A stretch of DNA of 64,000 nt from Pseudomonas fluorescens (GTDB taxonomy: Bacteria > Pseudomonadota > Gammaproteobacteria > Pseudomonadales > Pseudomonadaceae). Under the pieces are notes generated by a model. That model was not told the origin of the DNA. It searched no databases and worked only from the letters and a program-made list of their open reading frames with translations. The translations under genes and the position numbers were made by a program. Numbering within the stretch: position 1 is the first letter of the stretch; every line of letters begins with the position of its first letter. Below are positions 19,815-29,851 of this stretch, piece after piece. The stretch is taken from NCBI RefSeq assembly GCF_003732425.1, contig NZ_MOBX01000005.1, positions 62,001 to 126,000 on the forward strand. Reading direction: 5' to 3'.

Positions 19815-21621
19815 CGGCAGGCAACTGATAGCTCCAGGTCTCGGTCAGGACTTCTTCAGTCGGTGCCGATTCCGGTGTGGCTGGGGCCGCGTCCGCAGCA
19901 ACAGGCTGCTTGGCGTCTTTGTTGGCCTTGTCCTTGGCATCTGCGGCTGGCTTGGCGTCGGCCTGTTTGGCCTCGGCGGCTTTGGCTTCCTTGTCGATTT
20001 TCTCTTGTTGCTTGGCGGCAACCTTGTCGGCTTTGGCGACGGACGAGTTGGACGCCGGCACCGAAGACTTGGCCAGATCAGCGGTCACGACTGGCTGCAC
20101 CAGTGCGGCACGCATCTCGGTCGACTTGCTCGCGTCCTTGATCTTCATGCGCAGGGTCAAGCGCCAGCCCTTGGTTTCCGGGTTGTAGCGCACGCTGTTC
20201 TCGACCAGTTCGGCGTTGTCGCCGACGCTGACCTGACTGCGCACGTCGGCATCCGGGGCCAGAGCGGCCAGCGATGGGCCTTCGAAGTCGACCAGGTAGG
20301 CAACACTGCCGTCCGGCTGACGAATCAGGTTCGATTGCTTGACGTCACCGGTCGAACGCAGGGTCTGCGAAACCCAGGCGCTGTCCGGCGCGTGAATCGC
20401 CGCTTCGTCCATGGTCCAGTGCATGCGGTAGGCGAATTCCAGCGGCTGGCCCGGCTCCGGCATTTTTTCCGGGTTCCAGAACGCAACGATGTTGTCGTTG
20501 GTTTCGTCGGCGGTCGGAATCTCTACCAGATCAACGGTGCCTTTGCCCCACTCGCCCTTCGGCTCGATCCAGGCGCTTGGGCGCTTGTCGTAGCGATCGT
20601 CGAGGTCTTCGTAGTGGCTGAAGTCGCGACCACGCTGCAGCAGACCGAAACCACGCGGGTTCTCGACGCTGAAGTTGCTCACGGCCAGGTGTTTCGGGTT
20701 GTTCAGCGGACGCCAGATCCACTCGCCGTTGCCGGCATGGATCGACAGACCGCTGGAGTCGTGCAGCTCACGACGATAGTTGAGGACTTTCGACGGCTGG
20801 TTGGCGCCGAACAGGAACATGCTGGTCAGCGGGGCGATACCCAGTTTGCCGACCTTGTCACGCAGGAACATCTGCGCTTTGACGTCAACAATGGTGTCGC
20901 TGCCCGGACGCAGGATCAGCCGGTAGGCACCGGTGGCGCGCGGCGAATCCAGCAGGGCGAAGATCACCAGGTGCTTGTCGCCCGGCTTCGGCTGTTGAAT
21001 CCAGAACTCGCGGAAACGCGGGAATTCTTCGCCCGACGGCAGCGCGGTATCAATCGCCAGACCACGGGCCGAGAGGCCGTAGGTGTGGCCCTTGCCGACA
21101 ACGCGGAAATAACTCGCGCCGAGCATGGTCATGATTTCGTCTTGCTTGTCGGCCTTGTTGATCGGGTACAGCACACGGAAACCGGCATAACCCAGTTGTT
21201 CGGTGGCTTTCGGATCGAATTTCAGGTCGCCGAAATCGAAGCGCGTCGGATCGTATTTGATCTCTTCGACGGTGTTCGCTGTGATTTCGTTGATTTTCAC
21301 CGGTGTATCGAAGTGCATACCCTGGTGATAGAAGGACAGTTTGAACGGAGTCTTCTGATCAGCCCACTCAGCCTTTTCGGTGAGGAAGCGGATTTTCTGA
21401 TAGTCCGCGAACTTCATGTCGCGGAATTCGTTCGGCAGGTTGCTGCGCGGGGCTTCGAACTTCTGCCCGGCCAGTTCTTTGGCCTTGGCCGATACATCGT
21501 CAAGATTGAACGCCCAAAGCTGACCGGCACTGAGCAGGCACAGGAGCGCCGAACCCGCTACCAGGGCACTTCGCATGCGTTTGGCAGACATTTTTGCTGC
21601 ATTACAGGGACTAACGATCAC
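19807..21621 (-). CDS. opgG: Periplasmic glucans biosynthesis protein OpgG (MdoG)
   Basis: This periplasmic protein is required for OPG synthesis and proposed to shape or branch the chain. The frame is open to 21783, but a GTG at 21621 preceded by CGAGGG gives [17 protein letters not shown], followed by a signal peptide ending near LWA-FNLDD; 604 residues result. An ATG at 21591 lacks a ribosome-binding site. Core motifs [26 protein letters not shown] and [19 protein letters not shown] are present. The last about 100 residues (from [15 protein letters not shown] onward) form a low-complexity Ala/Lys/Asp-rich extension before the conserved-looking end [10 protein letters not shown], which is absent from the E. 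coli protein as I remember it. Confidence 0.93.
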   Translation of the reverse strand: MIVSPCNAAKMSAKRMRSALVAGSALLCLLSAGQLWAFNLDDVSAKAKELAGQKFEAPRSNLPNEFRDMKFADYQKIRFLTEKAEWADQKTPFKLSFYHQGMHFDTPVKINEITANTVEEIKYDPTRFDFGDLKFDPKATEQLGYAGFRVLYPINKADKQDEIMTMLGASYFRVVGKGHTYGLSARGLAIDTALPSGEEFPRFREFWIQQPKPGDKHLVIFALLDSPRATGAYRLILRPGSDTIVDVKAQMFLRDKVGKLGIAPLTSMFLFGANQPSKVLNYRRELHDSSGLSIHAGNGEWIWRPLNNPKHLAVSNFSVENPRGFGLLQRGRDFSHYEDLDDRYDKRPSAWIEPKGEWGKGTVDLVEIPTADETNDNIVAFWNPEKMPEPGQPLEFAYRMHWTMDEAAIHAPDSAWVSQTLRSTGDVKQSNLIRQPDGSVAYLVDFEGPSLAALAPDADVRSQVSVGDNAELVENSVRYNPETKGWRLTLRMKIKDASKSTEMRAALVQPVVTADLAKSSVPASNSSVAKADKVAAKQQEKIDKEAKAAEAKQADAKPAADAKDKANKDAKQPVAADAAPATPESAPTEEVLTETWSYQLPADE

Positions 21622-21940
21622 GAGCAACCCTCGCCGAAAACAGATCAAAAAACCAACGGCCAGATGAAGTGCCTGTGAGGCTTCGGCAGTGAAAAACCGA
21701 CCTTCCAGAGCACCCTTGCCAAGTTGGCGAGCATTGTTCCGACTCCGCTGGGGCAAAATGATTCCCCAATCGGATCCAGACAAGTCTCTACCTAAGTCAA
21801 AAATGAATCAGCGAACGCTGATCCCAGTGCGCGCGATTATCTAGTAGCCCGCATGACAACGCATCAGGGGTAACAAAGTATTTATCGCGAAAACACCCTA
21901 AAAACAGTCGAAATTTCCCAAAAAGGTGTTTCAAGCGCTT
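21622..21940. other. Upstream region of opgG, no gene recognised
   Basis: These 319 bases hold the presumed opgG promoter and leader. The opgG frame stays open for 54 codons above the chosen GTG, but those codons do not look like protein. No convincing -35/-10 pair, hairpin or small gene was identified. Confidence 0.5.
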
Positions 21941-22378
21941 TCAGGTCTGTAACAAAAAGGTAACCGGGCCATCGTTGACCAAATGCACCTGCATATCGGC
22001 GCCGAATCTACCTGATGCCACAGTGCCATGCACCTGTTTCGCACTGCTTAATAGATAGTCGAACAATTCCTCGCCCAAGGCTGGCGGCGCGGCCGTCGAA
22101 AAGCTCGGGCGCAACCCGCTTTTGGTGTCGGCCGCGAGGGTGAACTGCGAGACCAGCAGCAACCCACCGCCGACATCGGCGAGGGACAAGTTCATCTTGC
22201 CCTCCGCGTCACTGAATACCCGATAGTTAAGCAGTTTATGCAGAAGTTTGTCGGCGCTGGTACGCGTGTCGTCGGGTTCTACCGCCACCAGCACCAGCAA
22301 ACCGTGATCTACCGCGCCCACCACCTCGCCCGCGACTTCAACCCGCGCACCGCGTACGCGCTGTAACAGCCCCTTCAT
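21941..22378 (-). CDS. dtd: D-aminoacyl-tRNA deacylase Dtd
   Basis: This 145-residue enzyme removes D-amino acids (and glycine mischarged on tRNA-Ala) from tRNA. The two family signatures are [23 protein letters not shown] and NDGPVTF at the C-terminus, where the cross-subunit Gly-Pro motif forms the active site. The amino terminus [15 protein letters not shown] is typical. Its ATG overlaps the pip stop codon (ATGA), so the two are co-translated. Confidence 0.96.
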   Translation of the reverse strand: MKGLLQRVRGARVEVAGEVVGAVDHGLLVLVAVEPDDTRTSADKLLHKLLNYRVFSDAEGKMNLSLADVGGGLLLVSQFTLAADTKSGLRPSFSTAAPPALGEELFDYLLSSAKQVHGTVASGRFGADMQVHLVNDGPVTFLLQT

Positions 22379-23346
22379 GCTTCTTCAGGCGGCAGGTCGA
22401 GCAGGCGCCGAGCCATTTTGCTCGCCGCGCGCACCAGCGCATCGGTGATGCCCGGCTCAGACGCCGCATGTCCGGCGTCGCGAATCACCTGCAGTTCACT
22501 GTTCGGCCAGGCCTGGTGCAATTCCCAGGCGTTGTCGAGCGGGCAGATCACGTCGTAACGACCGTGAATGATCACGCCCGGCAAATGGGCAATCTTGCCC
22601 ATGTCGCGGATCAGCTGGTTCGGCTCAAGGAAGGCATTGTTGGTGAAGTAATGGCATTCGATTCGCGCAATCGACAGCGCACGTTGCGGCTCGGAGAAGC
22701 GATCGACCACCAGCGGGTTCGGCCGCAGAGTCGCGGTGCGCCCTTCCCAGGTCGACCAGGCTTTGGCCGCGTGCATCTGGGCAATCTGGTCGTTGCCGGT
22801 CAGGCGTTTGTGGAAAGCGCTGAGCAGGTCGTCGCGTTCATCCAGCGGGATCGGCGCGATGTAGTCTTGCCAGTAATCGGGGAACAGACGGCTGGCGCCG
22901 GCCTGATAGAACCATTCGATTTCCTGCGGACGGCAAAGAAAGATCCCGCGCAGGATCAGACCGTGCACACGCTCGGGGTGGGTTTGCGCGTAAGCCAGCG
23001 CCAGGGTCGAGCCCCACGAGCCACCGAACAGCACCCATTTGTCGATGCCCAGGTGTTTACGGATGCGCTCAAGGTCGGCGACCAGATCCCAAGTGGTGTT
23101 GTTTTCCAGGCTGGCGTGCGGTGTGGAGCGACCACAGCCGCGCTGGTCGAAGGTGACAATGCGGTACAGGTTCGGATCGAAATAGCGCCGGCTCTGCGCG
23201 TCGCAACCGGCGCCGGGGCCGCCGTGGATGAACACCACCGGCAAACCCTCTGGTGAACCGCTTTCGTCGACGTACAGCGTATGGGTGTCATCGACAGCCA
23301 GATCGTGCCGGGCGTGAGGTTTGATCTGCGGAAACAAAGTCTGCAT
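22375..23346 (-). CDS. pip: Proline iminopeptidase
   Basis: This 323-residue alpha/beta-hydrolase of peptidase family S33 removes amino-terminal proline from peptides. Visible motifs are HGGPGAG (oxyanion), DQRGCGRS, the nucleophile elbow GGSWGS, and the C-terminal acid and base in GRYDVICP and DAGHAA. The length is typical. It starts about 230 bases after the end of the hut locus and is followed immediately by dtd. Confidence 0.95.
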   Translation of the reverse strand: MQTLFPQIKPHARHDLAVDDTHTLYVDESGSPEGLPVVFIHGGPGAGCDAQSRRYFDPNLYRIVTFDQRGCGRSTPHASLENNTTWDLVADLERIRKHLGIDKWVLFGGSWGSTLALAYAQTHPERVHGLILRGIFLCRPQEIEWFYQAGASRLFPDYWQDYIAPIPLDERDDLLSAFHKRLTGNDQIAQMHAAKAWSTWEGRTATLRPNPLVVDRFSEPQRALSIARIECHYFTNNAFLEPNQLIRDMGKIAHLPGVIIHGRYDVICPLDNAWELHQAWPNSELQVIRDAGHAASEPGITDALVRAASKMARRLLDLPPEEA

Positions 23347-23479
23347 TGCGCGCTCCGTAAGGGGTCGAGGTCATCCCTGGGGGGACTTCTATTATTCTGC
23401 CGTTGGGCATCATAAACCCGATTTACGTCAATGAGCATGCCTGTCCGCTGTCGCAATTTTTCTGGTGCATACAAAACCT

Positions 23480-23567
23480 GTGGGAGCGAGCCTGCTCGCG
23501 AAAGCGGTCTGTCATTTAACGCAGGTGTTGGCTGACCTGACGCCTTCGCGAGCAGGCTCGCTCCCAC
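23480..23567. repeat. Family B intergenic inverted repeat, copy 2
   Basis: Facing copies of GTGGGAGCGAGCCTGCTCGC with a loop of about 40 bases. The right arm ends five bases before the hutG stop codon, so the repeat forms the 3' end of the hut transcript. Confidence 0.88.
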
Positions 23568-23572
23568 AGGGG

Positions 23573-24376
23573 TTATGCGGTGTAGTGAGACTTTGCCCAG
23601 GCCAGATAGCCTTGCAGCAACTCTTTGAGCACCACCCGCGTCGGCTCGGCCAGGTCGGCGCGATAGCGGAACGGTTCAAACTCTTCCATGTAGGTGCACT
23701 GGCCAAGCTCCAGTTGCACGGCGTGGATGTTTTCGGCCGGGTTGCCGTAATGGCGGGTGATGTGGCCGCCCTTGAAGCGTCCGTTCAGGACATGGCTGTA
23801 GTCGCTGTGGCGCGCGCAGATCGCCTCCAGTTGAGTCGCTAGCTGCGGATCACAACTGGCGCCATTGAAGGTGCCAAGGTTGAAATCGGGTAGTTTGCCG
23901 TCGAACAGGTGCGGGATGATCGAACGGATCGAGTGCGCATCGAACAGCAGCGCGTAGCCGAACTCGGCCTTCAACCGCGCCAGTTCTTCCTGAAGCGTGC
24001 GGTGGTAAGGCGTCCAGATCTGTTCCAGGTAAGTTGCACGTTCTTCTTTCGAAGGTTCATGGCCTTCGCGGAATAACGGGATGCCATCGAACAGCGTCGC
24101 CGGATACAGCCCGGTGGTGGCGCCGGCGTACAGCGGCTTGTCGTCAGACGGACGATTCAGGTCGATGACGAAGCGCGAATACTCGGCTGCCAGGGTGCTC
24201 GCACCCAACTCTTCGGCGAAGTCGTACAGTTGCGGAATGTGCCAGTCAGTGTCCGGCAGGCTTTTCGCGTCCGGGATCAACCCGGCTTCCACCGCAGGCG
24301 TCAACCGCACCCCGGCATGCGGCATGCTGATCAGCAGCGGCACACGCCCTTGTTTGAAGTTCAGAACCTTATCCAC
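23573..24376 (-). CDS. hutG: N-formylglutamate deformylase HutG
   Basis: This 267-residue amidohydrolase performs the last step of the formimino-glutamate deiminase branch of histidine degradation, splitting N-formylglutamate to glutamate and formate. It shows the FGase pattern LLISMPHAG, DLNRPSDD, DAHSIRS and LGTFNGASC. The frame reads on upstream, but a GTG at 24376 after AGGAGG gives the family start MDKVLNFKQG. That ribosome-binding site overlaps the hutI stop, indicating coupling. Presence of hutG and hutF together fits the Pseudomonas five-step pathway. Confidence 0.95.
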   Translation of the reverse strand: MDKVLNFKQGRVPLLISMPHAGVRLTPAVEAGLIPDAKSLPDTDWHIPQLYDFAEELGASTLAAEYSRFVIDLNRPSDDKPLYAGATTGLYPATLFDGIPLFREGHEPSKEERATYLEQIWTPYHRTLQEELARLKAEFGYALLFDAHSIRSIIPHLFDGKLPDFNLGTFNGASCDPQLATQLEAICARHSDYSHVLNGRFKGGHITRHYGNPAENIHAVQLELGQCTYMEEFEPFRYRADLAEPTRVVLKELLQGYLAWAKSHYTA

Positions 24377-24386
24377 AACCGCCCTC

Positions 24387-25592
24387 CTACAGATTTGATT
24401 CGACGCCGTGACGCACGACGCGTTTGTCCAGATCACCACCGAGCCAATAGGCCAGATCCGCCGGACGATCGATGTGCCAGGCCACGAAATCCGCGACCTT
24501 GCCGACTTCCAGCGAACCATGGGTGTCGGCCATGCCCAGCGCTTGCGCGGCATGGAGGGTCGCGCCGGCCAGGGCTTCTTCCGGGGTCATGCGGAAGCAA
24601 GTGCAGGCCATGTTTAGCATCAGACGCAACGACAGCGCCGGCGAGGTGCCGGGGTTGAGGTCGCTGGCGATGGCGATTTTCACCTTGTGCTTGCGCAGGG
24701 CGTCCATCGGCGGCAATTGGGTTTCACGCAGGAAATAGAAAGCGCCCGGCAACAGCACCGCGACGGTGTCGGATGCGGCCATGGCGATGGCGTCGGCTTC
24801 GTCCATGAATTCCAGGTGATCGGCGGACAACGCCTTATAGCGCGCGGCGAGGCTGGAGCCGTGCAGCGACGACAGTTGCTCAGCGTGCAGTTTCACCGGC
24901 AGACCGAGTTTTTGTGCGGCGATGAACACACGCTCGACCTGCTCCGGGGAGAACGCCAGGTATTCGCAGAAAGCGTCCACGGCATCGACCAGACCTTCAG
25001 CCGCAAGGGCCGGGAGCATCTCGGAGCAGATCAGATCGATGTAATCGTCGGCGCGATCCTTGTATTCCGGCGGCAACGCGTGGGCAGCGAGGCAAGTGCT
25101 GCGTACGCTGATCGGCAGCTCCTTTTCCAAGCGACGGATGACGCGGAGGATTTTGCGTTCGTTGGCCAGGTCGAGGCCGTAACCGGATTTCATTTCAACC
25201 GTGGTCACGCCGTCGCGCATCAGGCTTTTCAGGCGTTTGGCGGCGCTGGCGAACAGTTCATCTTCAGTGGCTTCGCGCGTCGCACGCACAGTGCTGGCGA
25301 TGCCGCCGCCGGATGCTGCGATTTCAGCGTAGCTGACGCCCTGCAGACGTTTTTCGAATTCGTCGCTGCGGTTGCCACCGAACACGGTGTGGGTGTGGCA
25401 GTCGATCAGGCCGGGGGTGACCCATGCGCCTTGCAGATCATTGACTGCCGGGTACTCACCAGACGGCAATTGAGTACGCGGGCCGATCCACTCGATATGC
25501 GCACCGGACGTCACGATGGCCGCATCCTCGATGATCGAGTAGACGCCTTGCGCCATGGTTGCGACGTGGCAGTGTTGCCAGAGGGTTTTCAT
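24387..25592 (-). CDS. hutI: Imidazolonepropionase HutI
   Basis: This 401-residue metal-dependent amidohydrolase converts 4-imidazolone-5-propionate to N-formimino-L-glutamate. The metal-binding HxH is in [13 protein letters not shown]. Other family blocks are [25 protein letters not shown] and [13 protein letters not shown]. It follows hutH after a 101-base gap containing a family B repeat, and is coupled to hutG downstream. Confidence 0.96.
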   Translation of the reverse strand: MKTLWQHCHVATMAQGVYSIIEDAAIVTSGAHIEWIGPRTQLPSGEYPAVNDLQGAWVTPGLIDCHTHTVFGGNRSDEFEKRLQGVSYAEIAASGGGIASTVRATREATEDELFASAAKRLKSLMRDGVTTVEMKSGYGLDLANERKILRVIRRLEKELPISVRSTCLAAHALPPEYKDRADDYIDLICSEMLPALAAEGLVDAVDAFCEYLAFSPEQVERVFIAAQKLGLPVKLHAEQLSSLHGSSLAARYKALSADHLEFMDEADAIAMAASDTVAVLLPGAFYFLRETQLPPMDALRKHKVKIAIASDLNPGTSPALSLRLMLNMACTCFRMTPEEALAGATLHAAQALGMADTHGSLEVGKVADFVAWHIDRPADLAYWLGGDLDKRVVRHGVESNL

Positions 25593-25622
25593 CCCTTAGT
25601 CTCCACAGTATTCAAAATCGAT

Positions 25623-25686
25623 TTCGCGAGCAGGCTCGCTCCCACAAGGGTGCATATTCCAATGTGGGAGCGAGCATGCTCGCGAA
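25623..25686. repeat. Family B intergenic inverted repeat, copy 3
   Basis: A facing pair of GTGGGAGCGAGCCTGCTCGC (one arm has GAGCATGCTCGC) lies between hutH and hutI. Confidence 0.87.
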
Positions 25687-25693
25687 GAGGCCC

Positions 25694-27226
25694 TTACAGG
25701 CTAGGCAAAAGCTTCGCCGAAACCAGCTCGGTCAAACACCGCGAAGCCAACAACTCAGTCGCTGCATTGATGTCCGGCGCAAAGAAGCGATCCTTCTCAT
25801 AAAATGGCACTTCCTTACGCAAAATCGCCCGCGCCTGTTCCAGCTTCGCCGAGGTCTTCAGGCCGTTGCGCAGATCCAGCCCCTGCACCGCCGCCAACCA
25901 TTCCACCGCAAGAATTCCGCGAGTGTTTTCGGCCATTTCCCACAGACGCTTGCCGGCCGCCGGGGCCATCGACACGTGGTCTTCCTGGTTGGCCGAAGTC
26001 GGCAGGCTGTCGACCGAATGCGGATGGGACAGCGCCTTGTTTTCGCTGGCCAGTGCTGCCGCAGTCACCTGAGCAATCATGAACCCCGAGTTCACGCCGC
26101 CATTGGCAACGAGGAACGGCGGCAGTTGCGACATGTGCTTGTCCATCATCAGCGAGATTCGGCGTTCGCTCAGCGAGCCGATTTCGGCGATGGCCAGGGC
26201 CATGTTGTCAGCGGCCATGGCCACCGGTTCGGCGTGGAAGTTACCGCCGGAAATCACGTCACCTTCAGCGGCGAAGACCAATGGGTTGTCGGAAACCGCG
26301 TTGGCTTCGACGGCCAACACTTCAGCAGCCTGACGGAATTGCGTCAGGCAGGCGCCCATGACTTGCGGCTGGCAGCGCAGCGAATACGGGTCCTGAACCT
26401 TCTCGCAATTCTGGTGGGAGTCGGAGACTTCGCTGCGCTCACCGAGCAGATCGCGGTAAGCAGCGGCAGCGTCGATCTGACCTTTCTGGCCGCGAGCCGC
26501 ATGAATGCGTGCATCGAACGGCGAGCGCGAACCCAATACCGCTTCAACCGTCAGACCGCCCAGCGCCAGTGCACCGGCAAACAGGTCTTCACCTTCAAAC
26601 AGACCACGCAGCGCGAACGCGGTGGACACCTGAGTGCCGTTAAGCAGCGCCAGACCTTCTTTCGCCGCCAGCGTCAGCGGGGTCAGACCGGCAACTTTCA
26701 GCGCTTCGGTGGCTTCCATCCACTCGCCCTTGTAGCGCGCCTTGCCCTCACCGAGCAGCACCAGCGACATGTGCGCCAATGGCGCGAGGTCACCCGAAGC
26801 ACCTACCGAACCTTTCAACGGAATGTGCGGATAAACCTCGGCGTTGATCAGCGCGATCAGCGCATCGATCACTACGCGGCGAATGCCGGAGAACCCACGG
26901 CTGAGGCTGTTGACCTTGAGCACCATGATCAGACGCACGAGGTCATCGCTGATCGGCTGGCCGACGCCGGCGGCGTGAGACAGCACCAGCGAACGCTGGA
27001 GGTTTTCCAGGTCTTCGCTGGCGATGCGGGTCGATGCCAGCAAGCCGAAACCGGTGTTGATGCCGTAGGCGGTGCGATTCTCGGCGAGGATCTGCTCGAC
27101 GCAGGCGACGCTGGCCTCGATCTGCGCGGAGGCGCTGTTGTCGAGGCTCAGCTTGACCGGGTTCTGGTAGACGTCACGCAGTTGGGCCAGGCTCAGTTGG
27201 CCGGGAATCAGGTTAAGCGCAGTCAT
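25694..27226 (-). CDS. hutH: Histidine ammonia-lyase HutH, catalytic copy
   Basis: This 510-residue enzyme removes ammonia from histidine to give urocanate, the first step of the hut pathway. The cofactor-forming Ala143-Ser144-Gly145 lies in [16 protein letters not shown] and cyclises to MIO. Other active-site residues of the family are present: Tyr54 (AYGINTG), Asn196 (LLNGTQ), Tyr281 and Arg284 ([10 protein letters not shown]), Phe330 (GGNFHAEP) and the NQEDHVSMA block. AAAGGAGC precedes the ATG at 27226. It lies 116 bases downstream of a second lyase-like gene that lacks several of these residues, so this copy should supply the activity. Confidence 0.97.
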   Translation of the reverse strand: MTALNLIPGQLSLAQLRDVYQNPVKLSLDNSASAQIEASVACVEQILAENRTAYGINTGFGLLASTRIASEDLENLQRSLVLSHAAGVGQPISDDLVRLIMVLKVNSLSRGFSGIRRVVIDALIALINAEVYPHIPLKGSVGASGDLAPLAHMSLVLLGEGKARYKGEWMEATEALKVAGLTPLTLAAKEGLALLNGTQVSTAFALRGLFEGEDLFAGALALGGLTVEAVLGSRSPFDARIHAARGQKGQIDAAAAYRDLLGERSEVSDSHQNCEKVQDPYSLRCQPQVMGACLTQFRQAAEVLAVEANAVSDNPLVFAAEGDVISGGNFHAEPVAMAADNMALAIAEIGSLSERRISLMMDKHMSQLPPFLVANGGVNSGFMIAQVTAAALASENKALSHPHSVDSLPTSANQEDHVSMAPAAGKRLWEMAENTRGILAVEWLAAVQGLDLRNGLKTSAKLEQARAILRKEVPFYEKDRFFAPDINAATELLASRCLTELVSAKLLPSL

Positions 27227-27342
27227 TTAAATGCTCCTTTTGAGAGTTTGTTATTAACTACCAGTCGCTCCGGAGCATTCCGTTATCCGTCGCCTCTCGC
27301 CTTCTGAGCGATCCGCGCCTTGGCACGCTGGTATGGGTATTG

Positions 27343-28866
27343 TCAGTGCAGATTCGGTAATACGTTGTGCAGCGAATTCGAGTCTTTCAAAACGCTCGCA
27401 GCGGCAGCGATATCCGGCGCCAGCCAGCGATCCTGATCGTAGGCCGGGACCGTTTCGCGCAGCAGTCGCCACGCTCGGTCAGTGCCCACGCCAAAGCGCT
27501 GTTCCTTGAGGAATTCAAACGCCTGCGCCGCCAGCAAATATTCGATGGCGAGGATCTGTGTGCAGTTTTCCAGCGCGCGGTGCAGCTTCAGCGCGGCGTT
27601 GGTGCCCATGCTCAAATGGTCTTCCTGCAGGCCCGAGGTGATGTAGTTGTCGAGCACCGCCGGTTGCGCCAATTGACGGTTTTCCGCACACAGCGACGCG
27701 GCGACGTACTGGACGATCATCATCCCGGAATTCACCCCCGGATTGGCCACCAGAAACGCCGGCAGACCGCTGACATGCGGGTTCACCAGACGATCCAGGC
27801 GACGCTCGGCGATCGAGCCGATTTCGGCCATGGCAATCGCCAGCAGGTCCGCCGCCATCGCCACCGATTGCCCATGCGGGTTGGCTTGCGACATCACCCG
27901 GAAGTTGTCCGGCGTGCCGAGCAACAGCGGGTTGTCGGTGCAGCCGTTGAGTTCGGCTTCAACCTGCTTGATCGCGTGCTCCAGTTGATCGCGCGCGGCG
28001 CCGTGGACCTGCGGGATCGAGCGGATACTCAGCGCATCCTGAGTGCGAATGCCTTTGCTCGAGGCGATCACTTCACTGCCATCGAGCAACGCGCGCAGAT
28101 TGCTGCCGACCTGCTGCATGCCCGGGTGCGGTTTCAGCGCGATGATTTCCGCATCGAAGGCGTCGATCTGGCCGCGCTGGGCTTCGAAACTCATCGCGCC
28201 GATGACATCGGCCCATTGCACCAGCCGCGTCGCATCGGCAATCGCCAGGCAACTGAGGCCGGTCATGCACGGCGTGCCGTTGACCAGGCACAAACCGTCC
28301 TTGGCACCCAGTTGCACCGGCTTCAAGTCTTCTTCGGCCAATGCCTGTTGCGCTGAGGTGATCTGCCCGCGATAGCTGACATTGCCGACGCCGAGTAGCG
28401 CGATGCCGATGTGCGCCATGTGCGTCAGATAACCCACCGAACCTTGCGACGGCACTTGCGGAGTGATGCCGCGATTGAGCAGCGCCAGCAGGCCTTCGAC
28501 CACTTGGCGGTAGATGCCGGATTTGCCGTGGCTGTAGTTGTGGATCGCCGCGCAGATGATCGCGCGAGTCTGCTCGTCGGCGAGCACCGGGCCGACGCCG
28601 CAGGCGTGGCTGAGCAAGGTGTTGCGCGAGAGTTGGCTGAGTTGTTCGTCCTGCAACGAGACGTTGGACAACCCGCCCAGGCCGGTGTTGACACCATAGG
28701 CCCGTTCGCCGCTGGCGACGATGCGCTGGACGATGCCTTGGGCGTTTTCGATGCGCGCCCAGGTGTCGCTGGACAGTTCCAGCGGCGCGCCGTGACGGGC
28801 GACAGCGACCACGTCCTGCCAACGCAAAGGGGCGCCGGTGATCACGATTTTTTCAGCCTGGGACAT
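27343..28866 (-). CDS. HutH paralog lacking the MIO-forming Ala-Ser-Gly
   Basis: This protein of 507 residues belongs to the aromatic amino-acid/histidine ammonia-lyase family throughout its length. It keeps Tyr57 (AYGVNTGLG), Asn196 (LVNGTP), Arg282 and the LQEDHLSMG block. The cofactor segment, however, reads QGSVGYLTHMAHIGIALLG: relative to the neighbouring HutH the Ala-Ser-Gly is gone and the loop is three residues shorter. The catalytic Tyr of DPYSLR is Leu279 (DALSIR) and the Phe of GNFHAEP is Pro330 (ANPHGQS). The frame is intact, codon use is normal and GAGG precedes the ATG, so it is not a decayed gene. It lies where I recall hutH1 (PA5093-like) in other pseudomonads. An MIO-type lyase reaction is unlikely; its function is unknown. 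Confidence 0.88.
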   Translation of the reverse strand: MSQAEKIVITGAPLRWQDVVAVARHGAPLELSSDTWARIENAQGIVQRIVASGERAYGVNTGLGGLSNVSLQDEQLSQLSRNTLLSHACGVGPVLADEQTRAIICAAIHNYSHGKSGIYRQVVEGLLALLNRGITPQVPSQGSVGYLTHMAHIGIALLGVGNVSYRGQITSAQQALAEEDLKPVQLGAKDGLCLVNGTPCMTGLSCLAIADATRLVQWADVIGAMSFEAQRGQIDAFDAEIIALKPHPGMQQVGSNLRALLDGSEVIASSKGIRTQDALSIRSIPQVHGAARDQLEHAIKQVEAELNGCTDNPLLLGTPDNFRVMSQANPHGQSVAMAADLLAIAMAEIGSIAERRLDRLVNPHVSGLPAFLVANPGVNSGMMIVQYVAASLCAENRQLAQPAVLDNYITSGLQEDHLSMGTNAALKLHRALENCTQILAIEYLLAAQAFEFLKEQRFGVGTDRAWRLLRETVPAYDQDRWLAPDIAAAASVLKDSNSLHNVLPNLH

Positions 28867-28902
28867 CTAAAACCTCATACCAATTCTGTTGATACACCGC
28901 TC

Positions 28903-28997
28903 TGTGGCGAGGGAGCTTGCTCCCGCTGGACTGCGAAGCAGGCCCAAAGTTTTTGCGACCGCTGCGCGCTCGAGCGGGAGCAAGCTCCCTCGCCACA
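28903..28997. repeat. Family C intergenic inverted repeat, copy 2
   Basis: Facing copies of TGTGGCGAGGGAGCTTGCTC (continuing CCGCT) lie between hutV and the MIO-less hutH paralog. Confidence 0.86.
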
Positions 28998-29020
28998 ACA
29001 GCAGTCTCCCTCGATAGCTC

Positions 29021-29851
29021 TCAAACCACCGCCGCCCGCCGCTGCACGAACCGGTCAACATACTCATCCGCCGGCGAATGCAGGATCTCTCTTGGCGTGC
29101 CGACCTGAATCAGCCGCCCATCCTTGAGGATCGCGATGCGGTTGCCGATACGCACGGCCTCGTCGAGGTCGTGGGTAATGAAGACGATGGTCTTGTGCAG
29201 GGTCTTTTGCAGCTCCAGCAACTGGTCCTGCATCTCGGCGCGGATCAGCGGGTCCAGCGCACTGAACGCTTCGTCCATCAGGATGATGTCGGTGTCCGCC
29301 GCCAAGGCGCGGGCCAGGCCGACACGCTGGCGCATGCCGCCGGAGAGCTGATGCGGGTATTTGTTTTCGTAGCCTTTGAGGCCCACGGTGTTGATCCAGT
29401 GCAGCGCGCGCTCCGAGCACATTTGCTTGCTCTCGCCACGCACTTTCAGGCCGTAAGCGACGTTGTCGAGTACGGACTTGTGCGGCAGCAGGCCGAAGCT
29501 CTGGAACACCATGCTGATCTTGTGCCGGCGAAATTCGCGCAGGGCGTCCATGTCGTATTGCAGGATGTCCACGCCGTCGACCAGGATCGCGCCGCTGGTC
29601 GGGTCGATCAGGCGATTGAAGTGGCGCACCAGCGTCGATTTGCCGGAACCGGACAGGCCCATGATCACGAAGATCTCGCCAGTGCCGATGCTCAGCGACA
29701 GGTCGTTGACCCCGACCACGCAACCGGTCTCGTTAAGCACCTGATCCTTGGTCTTGCCCTGGCCGACCATCGCCAGCGCATCCTTGGCGCGGTTGCCGAA
29801 AATCTTGAAGACGTTTTTGACTTCGATCTTGCTCACGGTTGCGTTGCTCAT
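29021..29851 (-). CDS. hutV: Histidine ABC transporter ATP-binding protein HutV
   Basis: This 276-residue ATPase is of the ProV/glycine-betaine type rather than the HisP type. It has the amino-terminal extension KNVFKIFG, Walker A GLSGSGKST, signature LSGGMRQRVGLARAL, Walker B IILMDEAFSALDP and switch HDLDEAV. It ends soon after the transporter core and lacks the tandem CBS domains of ProV. Location inside hut with a permease and binding protein of the same class supports a role in histidine import. Its ATG overlaps the hutW stop (ATGA). Confidence 0.92.
   Translation of the reverse strand: MSNATVSKIEVKNVFKIFGNRAKDALAMVGQGKTKDQVLNETGCVVGVNDLSLSIGTGEIFVIMGLSGSGKSTLVRHFNRLIDPTSGAILVDGVDILQYDMDALREFRRHKISMVFQSFGLLPHKSVLDNVAYGLKVRGESKQMCSERALHWINTVGLKGYENKYPHQLSGGMRQRVGLARALAADTDIILMDEAFSALDPLIRAEMQDQLLELQKTLHKTIVFITHDLDEAVRIGNRIAILKDGRLIQVGTPREILHSPADEYVDRFVQRRAAVV

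Noticed and set aside
17253..20141. A 962-codon open frame antisense to opgH and opgG
   Set aside because: It crosses two well-supported overlapping genes, has an Arg/Gln-rich shadow composition and no domain; it is a by-product of high GC content.
21622..21783. Upstream start of opgG giving a 658-residue protein
   Set aside because: The extra 54 residues do not look like a signal or domain, while the GTG at 21621 has a ribosome-binding site and yields a proper signal peptide.
28380..28440. Frameshift or sequencing error as the cause of the missing Ala-Ser-Gly in the HutH paralog
   Set aside because: The frame continues on both sides with family-like sequence; the difference is an in-frame three-residue deletion plus substitutions, and other active-site changes exist elsewhere in the protein.
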